A stretch of DNA of 6,303 nucleotides from an uncultured Clostridia bacterium (GTDB lineage: Bacteria; Bacillota; Clostridia; Oscillospirales; Ruminococcaceae). The stretch lies in contig CAMWLH010000132.1 of NCBI GenBank assembly GCA_947175045.1, positions 1-6,303 of the forward strand. The letters are read 5' to 3'. Under the pieces are notes generated by a model. That model had not been told where the DNA came from and ran no database searches. It saw only the letters and a program-made list of their open reading frames with translations. Of the stretch, positions 1-4,357 are shown piece by piece. Position numbers and translations under genes: made by a program. The first letter of the stretch is position 1; each line of letters opens with the position of its first letter.

Positions 1-432
1 CTCGTCCGCCCCCCCGGCCTGCCGGTCTGCGAGCACCTTGCATGTGTGGCTGACCTCCGTCAGCCCGTGTATCCGCGGAATATTGCCGTAGTCCGCGAGA
101 TCTTCCCCCTCGCTCTGCTCAAACGTGCGTATCATAATTCCGTTGATATACCGCGAGAGCACGCGCGCGGTATCCTGCACGGGTTCGCCGCGCCCTATCT
201 GAAGCTCCTTCGAGGACAGAAACAGCGCGTGCCCACCGGGCTGATACATACCCGCTTCAAATGAAACGCGAGTTCTTGTGGAGGACTTCTGGAATATCAT
301 TCCCAAAGTCATTCCTTTTAAAAGATTATGGGGAATTCCATGCTTATGCTCATATTTGAGCTGATCCGCAAGGTTCAGAATATCAATAATTTCCTCTGTG
401 CTGAGATCCAGCATCTTCAATAAATGTTTCAT
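1..432 (-). CDS. argF: Ornithine carbamoyltransferase, N-terminal 144 residues (runs off the window)
   Basis: The frame opens with ATG at 432 and stays open to base 1. ArgF transfers the carbamoyl group of carbamoyl phosphate to ornithine, giving citrulline, in the cytoplasm. The fragment shows the carbamoyl-phosphate binding domain: the SSTRTR loop at residues 50-55, FEAGMYQ..GGHALFLS at about 58-73, QIGRGEPVQDTARVLSRY at 78-95 and GIMIRTF at 98-104. AAGGAG at 439-444 lies 6 bases before the ATG, which fixes the start. The last ~25 codons fit badly: the expected HPCQ motif reads HTCK (residues 129-132) and the text after LAD (RQAGGADE) does not look like the family. A run of seven C is at 9-15. 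I suspect sequence error at a contig edge, but a real lesion is possible. Family membership is clear; whether the gene is intact is unknown because about 170 residues are missing. It is separated from the GNAT gene by 254 bases and may have its own promoter. Confidence 0.93.
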   Translation of the reverse strand, partial: MKHLLKMLDLSTEEIIDILNLADQLKYEHKHGIPHNLLKGMTLGMIFQKSSTRTRVSFEAGMYQPGGHALFLSSKELQIGRGEPVQDTARVLSRYINGIMIRTFEQSEGEDLADYGNIPRIHGLTEVSHTCKVLADRQAGGADE

Positions 433-448
433 CTTGTACTCCTTATCT

Positions 449-585
449 AAAAAATTTTTTCGCACCGTGAGAACGTTGCAAAGCAACGTTCTCACTAGCC
501 TGCGCGTTAAAGCTCCGCTTCACTTCGTTTCGCTGCGCTTTCCCGCGCGCTTGCGAAAAATTTTCCTGCGTGGGCTTTACGCTGC
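449..585 (-). repeat. Intergenic repeat, copy A (argF leader)
   Basis: This is one of three related non-coding copies in the window. The end next to argF is an A/T block followed by CGC (about 449-463). The other arm is GCGAAAAATTTT at about 553-564, an almost exact inverted match. Between them lie a perfect 13-base hairpin (467-495) and a block at 507-585 that matches 3769-3847 of copy C nearly base for base (GCTCCG..., CTGCGCTTTC, CTTGCG, then CCTGCGTGGGC...GCTGC). CCTGCGTGGGC is identical in all three copies. The argF-proximal end stops only 16 bases before the argF start and touches its ribosome binding site, so a transcript into argF would carry it as leader RNA. It could be a MITE-like element or a leader RNA structure; its nature is not established. 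Strand is given by the reading direction of the flanking genes. Confidence 0.75.
467..495 (-). other. Perfect 13-bp hairpin in the argF leader
   Basis: GTGAGAACGTTGC (467-479) is followed by AAA (480-482) and the exact reverse complement GCAACGTTCTCAC (483-495). In an argF transcript the stem ends 34 bases before the start codon and is followed by GGTGCG and then an A-run/T-run (AAAAAATTTTTT). That layout resembles an attenuator-like terminator, but the T-run does not directly follow the stem, so terminator function is doubtful. It is the inner stem of repeat copy A, and copy C has a different stem in the same place. Confidence 0.7.
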
Positions 586-627
586 ATTATTTTAAAAATT
601 TCCCGCGAGGACTTTAAGTGCCCGTAT

Positions 628-655
628 GCGGCTTTTTTAATCGCGGCGAAGCCGC
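628..655 (-). other. GC-rich alternative stem-loops between the GNAT gene and argF
   Basis: GCGGC (643-647), GAA, GCCGC (651-655) form a short stem. Alternatively GCGGCTT (628-634) can pair with AAGCCGC (649-655), enclosing the first option, so the two structures are mutually exclusive. On the minus strand the stem is followed by GATTAAAAAAG, an A-run rather than a T-run, so it does not read as an intrinsic terminator for the GNAT gene. It could be a structured part of the argF leader if the candidate promoter at 662-690 is real. Confidence 0.35.
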
Positions 656-661
656 ACCATA

Positions 662-690
662 ACTATCAACTGTCAACTGTACACTGTCAA
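662..690 (-). promoter_or_regulatory. Candidate sigma-70 type promoter for argF
   Basis: On the minus strand a perfect TTGACA (690-685) is followed by a 17-base spacer and GATAGT (667-662, four of six matches to TATAAT). The -35 overlaps the stop codon of the GNAT gene. If used, argF would have a leader of roughly 220 bases containing repeat copy A. The same bases belong to a 7-base tandem repeat that itself contains TTGACA-like words, so the match may be fortuitous. Confidence 0.35.
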
Positions 691-693
691 GTG
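666..693. repeat. Degenerate 7-bp tandem repeat, four units
   Basis: Four heptamers lie head to tail: TCAACTG, TCAACTG, TACACTG, TCAAGTG. The last unit contains the stop codon of the GNAT gene (TCA at 687-689 on the plus strand). On the minus strand the array reads as repeated CAGTTGA-type words. It may be a slipped-strand repeat or may contribute promoter elements; no function is shown. Confidence 0.6.
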
Positions 694-1127
694 TCTATTC
701 TCGCCATTTTCGCCATGGTCTTATTGCGATATATCAGATCGTCCCGCGGGGTAAACCCGAGTTTTTCCCAGAAAGCGTTCCCGCCCTCGTTGCGGGCGAA
801 TACCACCAGAGCCGCCTTGCTTATCCCGAGAGCCTCCAGCGCCTTTAAAGCCGCGCTTACAAGCTCCCGGGCTATTCCGCGGCAGCGATATTCGGGGCTG
901 ACGGCGGTATGATAAATATACCCGCGCCGCCCATCGTTTCCCGCCAGTATTACGCCGACTATCCCGCCGCCCTCCTCCGCAACAAAGCAGGTCGAGGGAT
1001 TACGCGCGAGAAACCGTGAAATGCCATACTCCGAGTCGTCGAGATCGTTCAGCCCCATTCCCTTGCAGGACAGCCACAGGGCGTAGACCGCGCCGTAATC
1101 CTCAAGGGTCATCGTTCTTATATTCAT
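687..1127 (-). CDS. GNAT-family N-acetyltransferase, 146 residues
   Basis: This is a single-domain GNAT protein of normal length that should move the acetyl group of acetyl-CoA to an amine; the acceptor is unknown. Residues 1-60 give the first strand and helix (MNIRTMTLEDYGAVYALW) and the VAEEGGGIVGVILAG strand pair. Motif A is at about 76-90 (VSPEYRCRGIARELV), with the acetyl-CoA pyrophosphate loop R81-x-x-G84-x-A86. The C-terminal NAFWEKLGF (about 117-125) is the usual motif B tail. It recalls the YpeA-like subgroup. The start overlaps the stop of the preceding gene as ATGA, and a GGGAGG lies 12 bases upstream, so translation is probably coupled. Its place at the end of the argC-to-argD run makes an amino-acid substrate, even glutamate, conceivable, but nothing in the sequence shows that. 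Confidence 0.9.
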   Translation of the reverse strand: MNIRTMTLEDYGAVYALWLSCKGMGLNDLDDSEYGISRFLARNPSTCFVAEEGGGIVGVILAGNDGRRGYIYHTAVSPEYRCRGIARELVSAALKALEALGISKAALVVFARNEGGNAFWEKLGFTPRDDLIYRNKTMAKMARIDT

Positions 1128-1498
1128 TCCCTGTAAAAGCCTCCCGTGTGAAAATTCTCGCCGCCCGCCTTTTCGGCGGTCAGCCTGAACGTCACCACCC
1201 CGTCGGGGCAGATAAACTCCTTAACAAGCGGTGAATCCGGATTGCTTCCCGTTGGCGAGAACCCGCCGATCTTACGCAGATCGCCGCCGCCTCGGACGGT
1301 CTCCAGCATGGGGAACAAAATCAGCATTGACTTCTGACAGAAGCCGCGCCCCTTTTGGTTCACGGGACAGTCGTAGGTACAGCGGTATACGTCCCCGACC
1401 TCATCGCCGTTACGGCAGTGTCCGCGCGCTCTGTTGTCGTGGGAAACTGATATCACCTCAACGGTAAAGCCGTATTCCTCCTCATACCACTTATCCAT
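1124..1498 (-). CDS. Small cysteine-containing protein, TIGR04076-like, 124 residues
   Basis: I recognise this as probably TIGR04076 family, a group of small proteins of unknown function. The landmarks are an N-terminal strand (FTVEVISVSH, 11-20), GHC ending at Cys28, Cys40 and Cys44, GFC at 52-54, a GGGDLRKIGG stretch at 70-79 and the C-terminal CPDGVVTFRL at 97-106. The conserved cysteines could bind metal or form disulfides; this is inference. There is no signal peptide or membrane segment. ATG at 1498 lies inside the end of argD (8-base overlap, ATGGATAA) and the stop overlaps the next gene by 4 bases, so it is locked between argD and the GNAT gene. The only upstream purine tract is a modest GGGGAT, consistent with coupled translation. 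The reading frame is well supported; the family name is from memory. Confidence 0.82.
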   Translation of the reverse strand: MDKWYEEEYGFTVEVISVSHDNRARGHCRNGDEVGDVYRCTYDCPVNQKGRGFCQKSMLILFPMLETVRGGGDLRKIGGFSPTGSNPDSPLVKEFICPDGVVTFRLTAEKAGGENFHTGGFYRE

Positions 1499-2657
1499 TT
1501 AAAATCCCCGTCAGTATCTCCAGTCCTTCGTCGATCTCCTCATAGCTTATGGTGAGCGGCGGGAGCAGCCGCACCTTTGTCTTTGCGGTAAGCAGCAGCA
1601 GCCCCTTGTCCAGCGCCGCCTTTACCACGTCGCCCGCCTTTTTTGTCTTGAGCTCGATGCCTATCATCAGACCCATTCCCGAAACGGAATTCACCTCGCC
1701 GCATTTCAGCAGCTTTTCGCGGATATAGTTTCCCTTAGCCGCCACCTCGTCAAGAAATCCCTCGGAGTTGACCTTGTTCAGCACCGCCATGCCGCCCGCG
1801 CAGCAAATGGGGTTCCCGCCGAAGGTAGAGCCGTGAGTTCCCGCCGTGAGCACCCGCGAGCACTTTTCTCCCGCAAGGCATACCCCTATCGGGATACCGC
1901 CCGCAAGCCCCTTGGCAAGGGTAGTGAGGTCTGCTTTTCTGCCGAAGCTGTCTCCCGCCAGAAACTTCCCCGTACGCCCCACGCCCGTCTGAACCTCGTC
2001 CGCAATGGTAAGCACGTCCTTTTCGGCGCAGAGCTTAAATATCTCGTCAACGAAGCCCTGCTCCAAGGGCATTACTCCGCCCTCGCCCTGGATATATTCA
2101 AACATCACCGCGCATACCGTATCGTCCAGCTTGGCGCGCAGGTCGTCGATATTGTTAGCCTCGACGTTCACAAAGCCCTCCACAAAGGGGAAAAAGTAGT
2201 TGTGGAACACGTCCTGTCCCGTCGCGGACAGTGTGCAGAGCGTTCTGCCGTGGAAGGAGTTCACCAGCGTGATTATGTTGTGCCGCCCCTTGCCGTACTT
2301 GTCGAAGCTGTATTTTCTGGCTATCTTGATAGCGCACTCGTTAGCCTCCGCGCCGGAGTTCCCGAAAAACATATTCGTATATCCCGCGGTCTCGCATAGC
2401 GCCTTGGCAAAGTCTGCCTGCACTTTCGTGTAGTAGTAATTCGAGGTATGCTGCAGCCTGCGCGCCTGTCCGCAGACCGCATCCACCCATTCCTCGCTGC
2501 AATAGCCCAGGGAGTTCGTTCCGATACCTGATCCGAAATCTATGTACCGCTTGCCGTCCTCGCTCATGGCGGCTTCTCCCGTACCGCTCTCCATAACAAG
2601 ATCGTATCTTCCGTAGGAGGGCATTACATATTGATTAAACTGTTCAATAGTATTCAT
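1491..2657 (-). CDS. argD: Acetylornithine aminotransferase, 388 residues
   Basis: This PLP-dependent class III aminotransferase converts N-acetylglutamate 5-semialdehyde and glutamate to N-acetylornithine and 2-oxoglutarate, the fourth step to ornithine. Landmarks in order are MPSYGRYDLVMESGTGE (12-28), FFGNSGAEANECAIKIARKY (97-116; SGAEA binds the cofactor phosphate), NSFHGRT (133-139, with the His/Phe that stacks on PLP), FEYIQGEGGV (186-195), IADEVQTGVGRTGK (218-231; Asp220 contacts the pyridine nitrogen) and TLAKGLAGGIPIG (246-258; Lys249 is the Schiff-base lysine). HGSTFGGNP follows. Length is normal and all key residues are present. The start has AAAGG and GGAAAA purine tracts within 13 bases and lies 28 bases after the argB stop. 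Enzymes of this family often also act on succinyl-diaminopimelate or ornithine, but the arg context favours ArgD. Confidence 0.96.
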   Translation of the reverse strand: MNTIEQFNQYVMPSYGRYDLVMESGTGEAAMSEDGKRYIDFGSGIGTNSLGYCSEEWVDAVCGQARRLQHTSNYYYTKVQADFAKALCETAGYTNMFFGNSGAEANECAIKIARKYSFDKYGKGRHNIITLVNSFHGRTLCTLSATGQDVFHNYFFPFVEGFVNVEANNIDDLRAKLDDTVCAVMFEYIQGEGGVMPLEQGFVDEIFKLCAEKDVLTIADEVQTGVGRTGKFLAGDSFGRKADLTTLAKGLAGGIPIGVCLAGEKCSRVLTAGTHGSTFGGNPICCAGGMAVLNKVNSEGFLDEVAAKGNYIREKLLKCGEVNSVSGMGLMIGIELKTKKAGDVVKAALDKGLLLLTAKTKVRLLPPLTISYEEIDEGLEILTGILNG

Positions 2658-2685
2658 TTTTCCGACCTTTCAACTTAATACGCCG

Positions 2686-3540
2686 TCAAGCAACTATCAT
2701 AGTTCCCGCGCCCGTGTCGGTGAGAAGCTCCACCAGAATAGAGTGGGGAATGCGCCCGTCGATTATATTTGTCTTGTGGACTCCTCGGCGCACTGCCTCC
2801 ACGCAGCAGTCTATCTTGGGTATCATTCCGCCCGAGATTATGCCCTGCTTTTTCAGATAGGGGACTTCGCTTACTCCCACAGTCCTTATAATGGTATTCT
2901 CGTCGTCCTTATCCTCGAGAAGCCCCTTGATATCCGTTAGAAGTATCAGATTCGCCGCTTTCATTTCCGCCGCGATACGCGCCGCCGCGGTGTCCGCGTT
3001 GATATTATACACCGTGCCGTCCTTGCCGCGTCCTATGGTGGATATTACGGGGATATACCCGTTGTCAAGGGAGTTTTGTATTATCTTAGGGTTGACCGCA
3101 GTGATATTTCCGACGAAGCCCAGCTCGGGGTCGAGCATTTCCGCCTCGATCATATTCCCGTCAAGCCCGCACAGACCCACGGCGCTGCCGTTGTGGCTCT
3201 CCAGCATTGAGACCAAGTCCTTATTGACCTTTCCCGCGAGAACCATCTGCACGATATCCACCGTTTCCTCATCGGTGTAGCGCAGCCCGTTCACGAATTT
3301 ACTCTCCTTGCCGGTTTTCGCGAGCATAGCGTTTATCTCGGGACCTCCGCCGTGCACCAGCACCACCTTTATCCCCAGCAGCGAAAGAAGCACAACGTCC
3401 TCCATCACCGCTTGCTTAAGGACCTCGTTGGTCATGGCGTTCCCGCCGTACTTCACCACCACGACCTGATTATTGTATTCCTGAAGATAGGGCAGAGCCT
3501 CTATCATCACCTTTGTCCGTATATCCAGATCAATATGCAT
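2686..3540 (-). CDS. argB: N-acetylglutamate kinase, 284 residues
   Basis: This amino-acid kinase family enzyme phosphorylates N-acetylglutamate with ATP, the second step and the usual control point of the pathway. Visible motifs are VVKYGGNAM with Lys30, VHGGGPEIN at 62-70, NGLRYTD with Arg87, NINADTAA with Asp183 and SGGMIPKI with Lys242, matching the catalytic and substrate-binding set. About 20 residues precede the first strand (DLDIRTKVMIEALPYLQ), absent from the short arginine-insensitive E. coli type. The C-terminus HSILVELLTDTGAGTMI (His266, Glu271, Gly277) resembles the arginine-binding signature of hexameric enzymes. I infer feedback inhibition by arginine. AGGAG at 3549-3553 lies 8 bases before the ATG. 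Upstream is a 313-base gap filled with repeat copies B and C, so argB may have its own control of expression; downstream it runs straight into argD. Confidence 0.97.
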   Translation of the reverse strand: MHIDLDIRTKVMIEALPYLQEYNNQVVVVKYGGNAMTNEVLKQAVMEDVVLLSLLGIKVVLVHGGGPEINAMLAKTGKESKFVNGLRYTDEETVDIVQMVLAGKVNKDLVSMLESHNGSAVGLCGLDGNMIEAEMLDPELGFVGNITAVNPKIIQNSLDNGYIPVISTIGRGKDGTVYNINADTAAARIAAEMKAANLILLTDIKGLLEDKDDENTIIRTVGVSEVPYLKKQGIISGGMIPKIDCCVEAVRRGVHKTNIIDGRIPHSILVELLTDTGAGTMIVA

Positions 3541-3560
3541 TTTATAAACTCCTGATTTAA

Positions 3561-3652
3561 AAAATTTTCCGCGACCCGCCCGTAAAAACTCCGCCGGCGC
3601 TCCGTTTTCACGGGCTCTCGCGGAAAATTTTCCTGCGTGGGCGTTATGTTGC
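3561..3652 (-). repeat. Intergenic repeat, copy B (argB leader), short form with long hairpin
   Basis: Perfect 14-base inverted ends are present: AAAATTTTCCGCGA (3561-3574) and TCGCGGAAAATTTT (3618-3631). Inside them CCCGTAAAAAC pairs with GTTTTCACGGG with one G-T pair, making a long interrupted stem over 3561-3631. The copy then continues CCTGCGTGGGC...ATGTTGC, as in copies A and C. Compared with them it keeps GCTCCG (3599-3604) but lacks the CTTCGCTTCGCT-like middle and the separate inner hairpin. Its argB-proximal end lies 20 bases before the argB start, against the AGGAG. A structured leader or a MITE remnant both fit. Confidence 0.75.
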
Positions 3653-3713
3653 TCTTTGCAAACGTTGCTTTGCTGCGCCTTTTTAGGTTGCTCTTACCAA
3701 ATGATTTAAATTT

Positions 3714-3847
3714 GAATTTTCCGCACATCGAACTCAGCCGCTTCGCGGCGGAGTTCGATGGCTCGCCCTTAAAAGCTCCGTTTCGCTTCGCTACACTGCG
3801 CTTTCACGAGCGGCTTGCGGAAAATTCCTGCGTGGGCTATATGCTGC
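3714..3847 (-). repeat. Intergenic repeat, copy C (after the zinc-ribbon gene)
   Basis: Perfect 12-base inverted ends are GAATTTTCCGCA (3714-3725) and TGCGGAAAATTC (3816-3827). The block 3769-3847 aligns with 507-585 of copy A (TTAAAAGCTCCG, CTGCGCTTTC, GGCTTGCGG, CCTGCGTGGGCTATATGCTGC in parts) with few changes and small indels. Overall layout is the same as copy A: arm, inner hairpin, shared block, arm, CCTGCGTGGGC. It begins 6 bases after the stop codon of the zinc-ribbon gene. Confidence 0.75.
3726..3760 (-). other. Strong inner hairpin of repeat copy C
   Basis: CATCGAACTC (3726-3735) pairs exactly with GAGTTCGATG (3751-3760). After one A/G mismatch, GCCGC (3737-3741) pairs with GCGGC (3745-3749) around the loop TTC. 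The stem occupies the same place as the 467-495 hairpin of copy A but shares no sequence with it. On the minus strand no T-run follows directly, so it is not a clear terminator for the zinc-ribbon gene, although it could slow polymerase or protect the 3' end of the upstream RNA. Confidence 0.65.
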
Positions 3848-3853
3848 TGTTTT

Positions 3854-4357
3854 CTACGACAATTCCGCGTTGACCCAGCTCTCGATCGTTTTTCCGCAGC
3901 CGGAGCACTTCAGATCAATAACCACCCAGTCCCATACGTCTATATGATCCTCGGGAACAAAGCTCATTCCCGAGGGCGGCATTTCCACGACCTCCTCGAT
4001 AAACTGCTGCTCGTCCTCGATATCAACGCTCATTTCTATCTCGAACAGGCTGCCGCCGCATTCGGGGCAAAGCCGCGTCATATCCGCGGGCGCGGTGATT
4101 CCCTCGCCGCATATCAGCCCGTTGTAGCTATGCTTAGCGTTATCGAACAGCTCCCAGCTTTTGCCGCAGCCATTACAAAACGCGTTCACGACAAGCGCGT
4201 ACTTGCTACCGCACTTTTTGAATCCCACCATGCCGCCGCGGGGCTCACCGCAGTATCTCACCCCGAAGTCCCTGGCACCGCAGGTGCATATTATCTGCCC
4301 GCTTGTGCCGTCTATCGTCTTTAATATCTCCTTTAGATGTGTCGGCGTGTTCTTCAT
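3854..4357 (-). CDS. Hypothetical protein with two zinc-ribbon-like modules, 167 residues
   Basis: I do not recognise this family. It has four cysteine pairs: C24-x-C26 and C61-x-x-C64 in the first half, and C97-x-x-C100 and C151-x-x-C154 in the second. Each half looks like a split zinc ribbon. The second knuckles resemble each other (CNGCGKSWELFDNA at 61-74 and CSGCGKTIESWVNAE at 151-165), which suggests an internal duplication. Further cysteines are at 36, 49 and 83. An acidic stretch (VDIEDEQQFIEEVVE, about 111-125) lies between the knuckles of the second half. There is no signal peptide or membrane segment, so it should be cytoplasmic. The ATG shares one base with the argJ stop (TAATG), pointing to coupled translation. 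Zinc binding is inference; nucleic-acid or protein binding are both possible. The gene looks intact. Confidence 0.85.
   Translation of the reverse strand: MKNTPTHLKEILKTIDGTSGQIICTCGARDFGVRYCGEPRGGMVGFKKCGSKYALVVNAFCNGCGKSWELFDNAKHSYNGLICGEGITAPADMTRLCPECGGSLFEIEMSVDIEDEQQFIEEVVEMPPSGMSFVPEDHIDVWDWVVIDLKCSGCGKTIESWVNAELS

Larger units (their letters stand above)
3541..3853. other. 313-base non-coding gap between the zinc-ribbon gene and argB
   Basis: I see no credible gene here on either strand. The gap holds repeat copies B and C, their hairpins, the argB ribosome binding site, and a linker at about 3653-3713. The linker carries AACGTTGCTTTGC (3661-3673), the exact reverse complement of 478-490 in copy A. 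I found no convincing promoter. It is notable because the rest of the argC-to-GNAT unit has gaps of 28 bases or less. Confidence 0.7.

Noticed and set aside
586..602. ArgR operator (ARG box)
   Set aside because: ATTATTTTAAAAATTT has the right base composition but does not give a convincing match to the known AT-rich palindromic ARG box, and it is next to repeat sequence of similar composition.
628..655. Intrinsic terminator after the GNAT gene
   Set aside because: The stem is GC-rich, but on the transcribed strand it is followed by an A-run, not a T-run, and the stem is only 5-7 bp.
1833..2399. 188-codon open frame on the plus strand
   Set aside because: It lies wholly antisense to argD, whose frame has every family motif. 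The antisense product has no recognisable domain.
3658..3685. Plus-strand terminator (GCAAA/TTTGC followed by a T-run)
   Set aside because: The stem is only 5 bp with a 6-base loop, six bases separate it from the T-run, and no plus-strand gene exists to terminate.
3507..3728. 73-codon minus-strand frame upstream of argB
   Set aside because: It crosses repeat copy B and the argB start in another frame, with no protein-like character.
449..3847. CRISPR array or phage-type direct repeats
   Set aside because: The three copies are far apart, differ in length and have no regular spacers; they are dispersed intergenic repeats.
3815..4324. 169-codon open frame on the plus strand
   Set aside because: It is antisense to the zinc-ribbon gene and runs through repeat copy C. 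The minus-strand frame has patterned cysteines and a coupled start; this one has neither.
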